Positions 55,445-62,864 of a stretch of DNA of 64,000 nucleotides are shown here, in pieces. Each line of letters begins with the position of its first letter. The stretch's first letter is position 1. Under the pieces are notes generated by a model. That model made no database searches. It had not been told where the DNA came from and saw nothing but the letters and a program-made list of their open reading frames with translations. The DNA is from VAZQ01 sp963739385 (lineage in GTDB: Bacteria > Pseudomonadota > Alphaproteobacteria > Rhizobiales > Xanthobacteraceae): the NCBI GenBank assembly GCA_963739385.1, contig CAVUAI010000059.1, positions 62,001 through 126,000 on the forward strand. Direction: 5' to 3'. Both the position numbers and the translations under genes were made by a program.

Positions 55445-55822
55445 CTAGGCCGCTGGCGGCGGGATGGTGAGCCGCACCGGGTAATCGGACGGTGCCGGAC
55501 GGGCGGGAAGCTCGGCCCCACCCATGCGCCGCTGCAGGCGATCAAGCTCTGCACGCAGTTCATGCACCTGGCCCTGCGCGCGCCGCGCCGCGCGGCGCCA
55601 TTTGCTCTGCCTGAGCCAGGCGGCCACGCCGCCGACGATCACCCCGCCGATCACCAGCAGCAACATCAGCGCATACAGCGGCAACGCGCGTGCGAAGGCG
55701 GGCTGGACCGGATCGAAAGGATCAAACGAGACGACCACGCTCTGGCGGTTTGCCACCGCGAGAGCGATGAAGGCGATGGCGAGCGGTATCAGAATCAATG
55801 CGGTGACGATGTTGCGGATCAT
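55445..55822 (-). CDS. LapA-domain membrane protein
   Basis: The 125-aa protein has two membrane helices (VTALILIPLAIAFIALAVA and ALMLLLVIGGVIVGGVAAWL) with the NRQSVVVSFDP link typical of LapA (DUF1049). A cytosolic coiled coil (RRAARRAQGQVHELRAELDR) and a Pro-rich tail follow. E. coli LapA works with LapB in lipopolysaccharide assembly control; no lapB is in the window. It starts 4 bp after the ihfB stop, so they share a transcript. Confidence 0.85.
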   Translation of the reverse strand: MIRNIVTALILIPLAIAFIALAVANRQSVVVSFDPFDPVQPAFARALPLYALMLLLVIGGVIVGGVAAWLRQSKWRRAARRAQGQVHELRAELDRLQRRMGGAELPARPAPSDYPVRLTIPPPAA

Positions 55823-55826
55823 GGCC

Positions 55827-56117
55827 TCACGGGGTGGTCGGGCGGTTGAGCCGCTCGCGCATTTCCTTACCAGTCTTGAAGAACGGCACGGACTTCTTCT
55901 CCACCGAGACATGGGCGCCGGTGCGCGGGTTGCGGCCGGTCCGCGCCGGGCGATTCTTGACCGAGAAGGCACCGAATCCGCGCAGTTCGACACGGTCGCC
56001 GCGCGCCATCGCCGCGATGATTTCGCCGAGGATGGCGTTGACGATGTTCTCCACGTCGCGCTGGTAGAGATGCGGGTTCTGCGAAGAGATACGCTGCACG
56101 AGCTCGGACTTGATCAT
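55827..56117 (-). CDS. ihfB: integration host factor subunit beta
   Basis: IhfB forms the DNA-bending IHF heterodimer with IhfA. The 96-aa product has the full HU/IHF fold: MIKSELVQRISSQNPHLYQR, GDRVELRGFGAFSVKNR and the DNA-intercalating arm RTGRNPRTGAHV with its Pro. The position after sppA and rpsA matches other alphaproteobacteria. Confidence 0.96.
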   Translation of the reverse strand: MIKSELVQRISSQNPHLYQRDVENIVNAILGEIIAAMARGDRVELRGFGAFSVKNRPARTGRNPRTGAHVSVEKKSVPFFKTGKEMRERLNRPTTP

Positions 56118-56159
56118 CGGTGCTGCCGTCCTGGCTTGGCGGAATCAACCACTCCCGCT

Positions 56160-57146
56160 CTAATTCGCGGTGGGAGGGTGCCAAAGGGCCAAGAGACCGT
56201 CAAGGTTGAGACGCTCCATCGCCTGCACAGCGCCCCACTCCTCGAACCGCCGTGCAAACGAACTCAACCCCACTGCATCGAGGGTCGTGACGACTGCCGT
56301 ATGCAGGAATGGCAGATCACCGAGCCGGTCGCGCAGGCGATAATCGCAAATCGGCGTCTTCGGATCGATGTTCTTTTCCTTTGCGAGCCACGCAACCGCG
56401 GCCTGTTCGTCGCCGAGCTCGTCGACAAGCTTGAGCGCAATGCCCTGGCGTCCGGTGAAGACCCGTCCGTCGGCCACGCGCTCCAACGTCGCATCGTCGA
56501 GCTTTCGGCGGTCCTTCACCAGGGTGCGGAACCAGGCATAGGTATCGAGCACGATCGCCTCGATCGCCGCGCGCGCCTCCGGCGAGGTCGGTTCAAAGCC
56601 GTTCGGGGCCGCCTTCAGGGGAGATGATTTGATTTCTTCGACCTTGATTCCGAGCTTCTGAAGGAGCTCGACGACGTTCGGATATTGGAACAGGACGCCG
56701 ATGGAGCCGACGAGGGAGGTTTCCAACGCGATGATATGGTCGGCAGCGAGCGCCGCGATATAGCCGCCCGAAGCGGCGAGCCCGTCAACCACGACCACCA
56801 GCGGCTTCTGCTCCCTGAGCCGGGTCAACGAGTCGTGCAGCTGCTCCGATCCGGCCGTGGTGCCGCCGGGGCTGTTGATATGCACGATCACGGCGCGGGC
56901 ACGCGACTTTCCAAGCTGCTCCAGCGCCTCCACGCGCCGTTGGTCCGCGCGGATGAGGCCGGTAATGGTGACGCGCGCGATCGAGCCGCCGGGTTGTCCC
57001 GTCAACATGCTGGCGCCAGGGGAGCGAAGCGCAAGCGCCACCGCGACGACGGCACCGATGGCGATGAGAATCGCAAATACGCGCCAAAAGGTGAGCTTGC
57101 GCCGCATCCGGCGACGATCGACGATGGTATCGGCATCGAGCGACAT
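56160..57146 (-). CDS. sppA: signal peptide peptidase SppA (short form)
   Basis: SppA degrades cleaved signal peptides at the membrane. The 328-aa protein has one N-terminal membrane anchor (VFAILIAIGAVVAVALAL), a ClpP-like Ser-Lys protease domain with VIVHINSPGGTTAGSEQL, nucleophile Ser126 in LAASGGYIAALAA, and SLVGSIGVLFQYPNV. The base is probably Lys178 in SSPLKAAPNG. RVFTGRQGIALKLVDELG follows. It is the short single-domain form, unlike the 67-kDa E. coli enzyme. ATG 57146 is chosen over 57218. Confidence 0.94.
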   Translation of the reverse strand: MSLDADTIVDRRRMRRKLTFWRVFAILIAIGAVVAVALALRSPGASMLTGQPGGSIARVTITGLIRADQRRVEALEQLGKSRARAVIVHINSPGGTTAGSEQLHDSLTRLREQKPLVVVVDGLAASGGYIAALAADHIIALETSLVGSIGVLFQYPNVVELLQKLGIKVEEIKSSPLKAAPNGFEPTSPEARAAIEAIVLDTYAWFRTLVKDRRKLDDATLERVADGRVFTGRQGIALKLVDELGDEQAAVAWLAKEKNIDPKTPICDYRLRDRLGDLPFLHTAVVTTLDAVGLSSFARRFEEWGAVQAMERLNLDGLLALWHPPTAN

Positions 57147-57236
57147 GGCTCGGCTCCTCGATAAATGGGCGCGCGCAAGGCCGCCCGTAGCAAGCGGCCG
57201 CAATTGTGGCGAACGCATGCCCTGTTGCTGCGCTTG

Positions 57237-57270
57237 ACATCGCAGGACCCGTTGCCCTGGCCTGCGATGT
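57237..57270. repeat. hairpin between rpsA and sppA
   Basis: ACATCGCAGG and its exact complement CCTGCGATGT form a perfect 10-bp stem with a 14-nt loop, 29 nt after the rpsA stop on the minus strand. No T-run follows in that direction, so it is more likely a processing or mRNA-stability element than an intrinsic terminator. Confidence 0.45.
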
Positions 57271-57298
57271 TAGCCCCGGCAAGACACGTGAGCGCGCG

Positions 57299-59020
57299 CT
57301 ACTCCTTTTTCTCGGCCGGCTTTTCCGTCGCACGCTTGAGCGCAGTGCCGAGGATATCGCCGAGCGTCGCGCCCGAATCGGAGGACCCGTACTGGGCAAT
57401 CGCCTCCTTTTCCTCCGCCACCTCAAGCGCCTTGATCGAGACCTGCACTTTGTGGGCGCGACGATCGAACTGGATGATGCGCGCATCGACCTTCTGTCCG
57501 ACGGCGAAACGCTCCGGCCGCTGCTCACCGCGGTCGCGCGCGAGCTCGGACCGCTTGATGAACGCGCTCAGGTCGCTGCCGACGATCTTCACGTCGATGC
57601 CGGCTTCCTTGACATCAGTCACCTCGCAGGTGACGACCGAGCCCTTCTTCAGGTCGCCCGCCGTGTCCATAGGATCGCCCTCGAGCTGCTTGATCCCAAG
57701 CGAGATCCGCTCTTTCTCGACGTCGACATCGAGCACCTTGGCCCTGACTTTGTCGCCCTTCTTGTATTCCTCGATCACCTGCTCGCCCGGTCGCTTCCAG
57801 TCGAGATCGGAGAGATGGACCATGCCGTCGACGTCACCGTCGAGGCCCAGGAACAGCCCGAACTCGGTCTTGTTCTTGACCTCGCCCTCGATCAGCGTTC
57901 CGGGTGGATACTTCTCGACGAAAACCTCCCACGGATTGCGCATGGTCTGCTTGAGGCCGAGCGAAATGCGGCGCTTGACCGGATCGACCTCGAGGATCTG
58001 GACATCCACTTCCTGCGACGTGGACACGATCTTGCCGGGGTGAACGTTCTTCTTGGTCCAGGACATTTCGGACACGTGAATGAGCCCTTCGATACCTGGC
58101 TCGAGCTCCACGAACGCGCCGTAGTCGGTGATGTTGGTGACGCGGCCCTTGTAGCGCGCGCCCACCGGATACTTTGCCTCGATGCCCTGCCAGGGATCGT
58201 CCTGCAGCTGCTTCATGCCCAGCGAGATGCGATGGGTCTCGTGGTTGATCTTGATGATCTTGACCTTCACCTGCTGGCCGATATTGAGCACCTCGGTGGG
58301 ATGATTGACGCGCCGCCAGGCGATATCGGTGACGTGCAGGAGTCCGTCGATGCCGCCGAGATCCACGAAGGCGCCGTAATCGGTAATATTCTTGACCACG
58401 CCGTCGATGACCTGGCCCTCTTCGAGATTCTGCACCAGCTCCTGACGCTGCTCGGCGCGCGTCTCCTCCAGCACGGTGCGGCGCGACACCACGATGTTGC
58501 CGCGCCGCCGATCCATTTTCAGGATCTGGAACGGTTGCGGCTGGTTCATCAGTGGGGAGACATCGCGAATCGGCCGGATATCGACCTGGCTGCGCGGCAG
58601 GAATGCCACCGCCCCGTCGAGATCGACGGTGAAGCCGCCTTTGACCTGATTGAAGATGACGCCCTGGACCTTTTCATTGCCGTTGAAGGCCTTTTCGAGC
58701 TTGCCCCAACTTTCCTCGCGGCGCGCCTTGTCGCGGGACAGGACGGCTTCACCGAGTGCGTTCTCCACCCGCTCCAGGTAAACCTCGACCGTATCCCCCA
58801 CCTTGATATCCGCCTGCCGGCCTGGTCCCGCGAACTCGCGCAACGCAACCCGCCCCTCGGTCTTGGCCCCGACGTCGATGACGGCGAGGTCCTTCTCGAT
58901 GCCGACGACGATTCCCTTGACGACGGCGCCTTCTTGCGGGCTGCCCTGGGTGAAGGACTCTTCCAGCATTTGCGCGAAATCTTCGCGTGACGGGGCGGCG
59001 GAACTGGTGGCGGTGGCCAT
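57299..59020 (-). CDS. rpsA: 30S ribosomal protein S1
   Basis: S1 binds mRNA on the small subunit. The 573-aa product has six S1 repeats, for example GIVVGIEKDLAVIDVGAKTE, VVKNITDYGAFVDLGGIDGL and RVTNITDYGAFVELEPGIEG, with the fourth to sixth more divergent. A 35-residue tail rich in Lys/Glu ends the protein. GAGGAGAG precedes the ATG at 59020. The gene has its own long leader (see 59021-59427), which fits S1 autoregulation. Confidence 0.97.
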   Translation of the reverse strand: MATATSSAAPSREDFAQMLEESFTQGSPQEGAVVKGIVVGIEKDLAVIDVGAKTEGRVALREFAGPGRQADIKVGDTVEVYLERVENALGEAVLSRDKARREESWGKLEKAFNGNEKVQGVIFNQVKGGFTVDLDGAVAFLPRSQVDIRPIRDVSPLMNQPQPFQILKMDRRRGNIVVSRRTVLEETRAEQRQELVQNLEEGQVIDGVVKNITDYGAFVDLGGIDGLLHVTDIAWRRVNHPTEVLNIGQQVKVKIIKINHETHRISLGMKQLQDDPWQGIEAKYPVGARYKGRVTNITDYGAFVELEPGIEGLIHVSEMSWTKKNVHPGKIVSTSQEVDVQILEVDPVKRRISLGLKQTMRNPWEVFVEKYPPGTLIEGEVKNKTEFGLFLGLDGDVDGMVHLSDLDWKRPGEQVIEEYKKGDKVRAKVLDVDVEKERISLGIKQLEGDPMDTAGDLKKGSVVTCEVTDVKEAGIDVKIVGSDLSAFIKRSELARDRGEQRPERFAVGQKVDARIIQFDRRAHKVQVSIKALEVAEEKEAIAQYGSSDSGATLGDILGTALKRATEKPAEKKE

Positions 59021-59427
59021 GAACTCTCCTCGATGGCGAATGACGCGGGATTGTGATGATGGCGTTTCGCGCGCAGGGCCGAAATTGCACGGACCTTCGC
59101 CGCAACGGACGGCGGCCAGGCCCGAATGACCCAACGATCGAAACGATGGTTCAAGTCCGGTGCACCATCAAAAGAAGCGGGCGGAGCAGGCTCATCCTCC
59201 AATGACGGAAACGCGGTCGCCGCGCTTCCGGCCTGCTCGGACGGCTTCGACAATGTCGATGGCAGCCCGGAACCGGGCGGATATAGCCAAATGCGCCGGA
59301 CCGGGCAAGGGTATCCCGGCACGAATCCGATCGTCGCGACGGCCTTGCTGGCCCTGCCCCTCGCCATTCCTTTTGACGAATAATGGTGTGCGAGGCCGTA
59401 TCGACGTATGGATGCCTGCAGTGACGC
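59021..59427 (-). promoter_or_regulatory. rpsA leader and promoter region
   Basis: No gene is evident in these 407 bp between cmk and rpsA. On the minus strand, TTGCCC (59308-59303) and TATATC (59285-59280) are 17 bp apart and form the best promoter candidate. The leader to the rpsA ATG would be about 250 nt, long enough for a regulatory structure. A short stretch ending GGTTCAAGTCC-GGTGCACCA resembles a tRNA 3' end but cannot be folded into a tRNA. Confidence 0.45.
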
Positions 59428-60051
59428 TCAGCGCCGGACGCGCTCGACGATCGCGAGCGCAGCCCGGAAGACGGCATCGATGTCCAGCTCGCTCGTGTCG
59501 AGGACGTGCGCGTCGGCGGCGGTCTTCAACGGTGCAGCCGCACGCCCGCTGTCGCGTTCGTCCCGGCGCAGAATGTCCGCAAGCACATCCTCTGGATCGA
59601 CGGTGCTGCCGGCAGCCTGCAATTCGGCGACGCGGCGGCGCGCACGCACCTCCGCGTTTGCCGTGACAAAAATCTTTACATCCGCGTTGGGGCAAATGAC
59701 GGTCCCGATGTCGCGGCCATCGAGCACGGCGCCGGGCGGCGTCCGGGCGAACGCGCGCTGGAAGCCAAGCAGCGCCGCGCGGACCTCGGGGACAGCAGAA
59801 ATCAGTGAAGCAGCCTCGCCGACTGCCTGGCTTTTCAGCTTCGGCACATCGAACGTGGTGGGGTCCAGCGCCTCGGCGGCTGCGACCGCACGCGCCCGGT
59901 TGCCGGGCGAATGGCCGGCATCGAGCAGCGCCTTTGCCACCGCCCGGTAGATCAAGCCCGTATCGAGATGCCGCAGGCCGTAATGGTCCGCGAGCCGCTT
60001 GCCGAGCGTTCCCTTGCCGGACGCTGCGGGTCCGTCGATGGCGATGATCAT
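59428..60051 (-). CDS. cmk: (d)CMP kinase
   Basis: Cmk phosphorylates CMP and dCMP. The 207-aa P-loop kinase starts MIIAIDGPAASGKGTLGKRL, then has HLDTGLIYRAVAKAL with the CMP-binding Asp/Thr and LDGRDIGTVICPNADVKIFV. The LID region RRDERDSGRAAAPLK is intact. It overlaps the aroA stop by 4 nt and precedes rpsA, the normal order. Confidence 0.96.
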   Translation of the reverse strand: MIIAIDGPAASGKGTLGKRLADHYGLRHLDTGLIYRAVAKALLDAGHSPGNRARAVAAAEALDPTTFDVPKLKSQAVGEAASLISAVPEVRAALLGFQRAFARTPPGAVLDGRDIGTVICPNADVKIFVTANAEVRARRRVAELQAAGSTVDPEDVLADILRRDERDSGRAAAPLKTAADAHVLDTSELDIDAVFRAALAIVERVRR

Positions 60052-61388
60052 GAAAGATCGGCCCCGAGGCCGGCCATCATCGGGGCGAAGCCTGGGAAGC
60101 TGGTGGCGATGAAGGCGGCATCGTCGACGCGGACCGGCCGGTCGCTGGCCAATCCCATCACCAGGAAGGCCATGGCGATGCGATGATCCATATGGGTCAA
60201 GACCGTGCCGCCGCCCGGTGCCCGCCCTTTGCCGTGCACGATCAGGTCGTCACCCTCGATCTCGATCTCGACGCCGTTGGCACGCAACCCGGCGGCGACC
60301 GCGGCCAGCCGATCCGACTCCTTCACGCGCAATTCCTTGAGCCCGCGCATGACCGTCGTGCCTTGGGCGAAGCTCGCCGCCGCCGCGAGGACCGGATATT
60401 CATCGATCATCGATGGCGCCCGCGCAGCCGGCACCTCGACACCTTGCAGCGTCGACGCCCGCACACGAAAATTCGCCATCTCCTCGCCGCCGTCGTTGCG
60501 CGTATCAAACGTTTCAATGTCGGCGCCCATCTCACGCAAAGTGGTCAAGAGACCGGTGCGCAGCGGATTGGTCATGACGTCGGTCACGATCACCTCCGAG
60601 CCGGGAACTATCAGCGCCGCCACCATCGGAAAGGCGGCCGAAGATGGGTCGGCCGGCACGATGACGGGAGCCGGCGCAAGCTCGGGCTCGCCCTGCAAGG
60701 TGATCTTGCGGCCTTCCGCTCCCGCGGCCTCGACCCTCACGTCGGCGCCGAAATGCCGGAGCATGCGCTCGGTGTGGTCCCGGCTCGCTTCGTTTTCGAT
60801 GACAATCGTCTCGCCCGGCGCCGCCAATCCCGCCAGCAGCACCGCAGACTTGATCTGCGCCGACGGCACCGGTGTGCGGTAGACGACCGGCACGGGATCC
60901 CGCGCACCCCTGAGGGTGATGGGCAGGCGGCCGCCATCGGAGGCGCTGACCGCGTGGGCACCCATCAGTGCCACGGGTTCGAGAATGCGCTTCATTGGCC
61001 GACTGCGCAGGCTGGCATCGCCGTCAAATGTTGCGGTAATCGGGCAACCTGCAACCGCGCCCATCACCAGCCGGCAACCGGTGCCGGAATTGCCGAAATC
61101 CAGCACCTCATCCGGCGCGCGGAAACCCCCGACCCCGACGCCTCGGACATGCCAGGCACCTTCTCCCGTTCGCTCGACCGCGGCGCCGAGCGCGCGCATG
61201 GCCTTGCCGGTATTGAGCACATCCTCGCCTTCGAGCAGGCCGGAAATGCGCGTCTCCCCGACCGTGAGCGCGCCGAAAATGAGAGCGCGGTGCGAGATGG
61301 ACTTGTCGCCGGGCACGCGCACGCGGCCCTTGAGGGCGCCCGTGCGCCGCGCGGTGAGCGGTGAGTGGGAGGCGTGGTCCACGTGCAA
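60048..61388 (-). CDS. aroA: 3-phosphoshikimate 1-carboxyvinyltransferase (EPSP synthase, class II type)
   Basis: AroA makes EPSP from shikimate-3-phosphate and PEP. The 446-aa product is closest to the class II (Agrobacterium CP4-like) family: VPGDKSISHRALIFG, DFGNSGTGCRL, VPSAQIKSAVLLAGL, SRDHTERML and APSMIDEYPVLAAAA. The residue matching CP4 Ala100 is Gly102 (NSGTG), which in CP4 studies goes with glyphosate sensitivity. The class II motif N-x-T-R reads NPLR. ATG 61388 is used; nothing better lies near. Confidence 0.94.
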   Translation of the reverse strand: MHVDHASHSPLTARRTGALKGRVRVPGDKSISHRALIFGALTVGETRISGLLEGEDVLNTGKAMRALGAAVERTGEGAWHVRGVGVGGFRAPDEVLDFGNSGTGCRLVMGAVAGCPITATFDGDASLRSRPMKRILEPVALMGAHAVSASDGGRLPITLRGARDPVPVVYRTPVPSAQIKSAVLLAGLAAPGETIVIENEASRDHTERMLRHFGADVRVEAAGAEGRKITLQGEPELAPAPVIVPADPSSAAFPMVAALIVPGSEVIVTDVMTNPLRTGLLTTLREMGADIETFDTRNDGGEEMANFRVRASTLQGVEVPAARAPSMIDEYPVLAAAASFAQGTTVMRGLKELRVKESDRLAAVAAGLRANGVEIEIEGDDLIVHGKGRAPGGGTVLTHMDHRIAMAFLVMGLASDRPVRVDDAAFIATSFPGFAPMMAGLGADLS

Positions 61389-61555
61389 AGCTCGGCTTGG
61401 TGGGCACGCTCTAGCACGGCGCTATTGGGCCGTCATCCGGCCGGGGGGCACTGCCGGAACAGGCCGCCCGGAGGCCGTTCACCGCTATTGACACTGGCAT
61501 GCCAACTCGCCAAGTGAAGCACCTCATTTTAGACCCCGCTCAAGGAACCTGGACC

Positions 61556-61969
61556 GTGGCGAAACCCGAGCTCGGCACCAAGCGCCTCTGTGGCAATTGC
61601 GGCGCCAAATTCTACGATCTGAACAAGGACCCGATCGTCTGCCCGAAATGCCACACGGTGCTGGAGGTCGCGGCCGTCAGCACGCGGGGCCGGCCAGACC
61701 CGGCGGCCGGACGCGCCGCTGTTGCTGCACAAGAGGATGAGGTGGCGGCGCCGGAGACCGCCGACGCCGAGTTCGTTTCGCTCGAGGAAGCCGACGCGGA
61801 GGCTCAGGGCAAGAAGCCCGGCGATGCCGAAGCGGCCGAGGGCGCCGAGGACGACGTCGAGATCGAAGACGAAGGCATGGACGATGCCGCCTTCATCGAG
61901 GAGCAGGAGGAAGGCGACGAGGACGTCACCGACATCATCGGGGACGTCGACGACGAGGAGGAGACTTGA
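61556..61969 (+). CDS. TIGR02300 family protein (FYDLN acid domain)
   Basis: The 137-aa protein begins (GTG) AKPELGTKRLCGNCGAKFYD, with two CxxC pairs (CGNCG and CPKCH) making a zinc-ribbon-like knuckle, and LNKDPIVCPKCHTVLE. The rest is highly acidic (Glu/Asp-rich from ~60 to the end, with GDEDVTDIIGDVDDEEE). AAGGA lies 8 nt before the GTG; the upstream in-frame ATG at 61499 adds residues absent from the family. The family is confined to alphaproteobacteria and has no established function. Confidence 0.9.
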   Translation: MAKPELGTKRLCGNCGAKFYDLNKDPIVCPKCHTVLEVAAVSTRGRPDPAAGRAAVAAQEDEVAAPETADAEFVSLEEADAEAQGKKPGDAEAAEGAEDDVEIEDEGMDDAAFIEEQEEGDEDVTDIIGDVDDEEET

Positions 61970-62005
61970 TATCGGCTTGAGGCCGCGTTACGGCCGGCCG
62001 CAAGC

Positions 62006-62034
62006 TGGTCACGACGGGAAAGGCCCGTTACAAT
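62006..62034 (+). promoter_or_regulatory. candidate promoter of the tRNA-Ala gene
   Basis: TGGTCA (62006-62011) and TACAAT (62029-62034) are 17 bp apart, which predicts a start near 62041, about 37 nt before the mature tRNA. A GC-rich inverted repeat lies just upstream (around 61975-62005) and may end the FYDLN-gene transcript. Confidence 0.5.
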
Positions 62035-62077
62035 TTGTCTGCTTCGGACGCGATTGTCCCGACACCGCGTCCCGTGT

Positions 62078-62153
<76 letters not shown>

Positions 62154-62864
62154 ATCAAACCATTGATTCTGCTTAGTTATTATTGCGAAGTGCTTTACTT
62201 CATAACCCTTTGCTATAGAAAGGAACCACCGCGGAACCACTGACGCATCTATCGCGATTGCAGGTTTCTCAGGGCTACTATCATTTGCCCCCGCGCGACG
62301 CACTATCGATGCGCTATTCCTTCGCGAGCGCTATGAGTTACCGTACACGGCGTCCGGTGGGGCAATGGTGGCGCTCGCCGAGGCGCGGGTCAGGGCGTGC
62401 AGTAGAGCAACGGCGTTGGGAAGCCTTCTTGAAAAGTCGTGTTTAGAAAATCGACGAAAACGTCCAACTGATAGAAGCACCGCACTCGAAATTTGTTGGT
62501 GGCCGTCGCGACCCGTTTCGTTCAATACCGACGTGTTGATTTGTATTGCGAAAATCGACCGCGCGTGCCGATCCGTCCCGTTCAATACCGACCCGTGGTC
62601 ACCCGTTCGTGACCATTTTGGTGACCAAAATGTTCGCTCGACGCTCGCTGGGTTCAACCTTTGTGGCGAAGCACCGAATGCTAGTGAGCGCGGTGGGCCC
62701 TCTACGAGCGAAAAGAAGCAATCACTCGTTCCACACCTCAGCCGTCAGAGGCAGTTCGTAGAGTTCGGGACGGGCTTCGCGCCAAGTCGGGTAATGTTTC
62801 TCAAGAATGGCGATGAAGCGATCGCTGTGCACCGAGCCCGTACTCGCGCACGCGGATTGAGGCA
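62154..62864. other. gene-poor, repeat-bearing region after tRNA-Ala
   Basis: These 711 bp are less GC-rich than the rest and hold no recognisable gene; open frames on both strands look like noise. Notable items are an 8-bp direct repeat GGAACCAC at 62222 and 62233, and two 24-bp copies (21/24 identical) of a CGAYCCGT...TTCAATACCGAC element spaced exactly 60 bp apart (62509 and 62569). A 19-bp near-palindrome CATTTTGGT-G-ACCAAAATG lies at 62614-62632. No integrase or tRNA-end duplication is seen. Confidence 0.5.
62509..62592. repeat. two 24-bp imperfect direct repeats, 60-bp period
   Basis: Copies at 62509-62532 and 62569-62592 share TTCAATACCGAC and differ at three positions in the first half. 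The sequences between and after the copies do not match, so this is a spaced pair and not a simple tandem. On the reverse strand each encodes VLN(G/E)T(D/G)R, which may be coincidental. Confidence 0.6.

Noticed and set aside
59120..59170. tRNA-like 3' segment (GGTTCAAGTCC then CACCA)
   Set aside because: The T-stem does not pair and no acceptor or anticodon arms could be built upstream.
62331..62657. 108-codon minus-strand open frame in the gap after tRNA-Ala
   Set aside because: No family features; its only regularity comes from the 24-bp DNA repeat pair. No convincing ribosome site.
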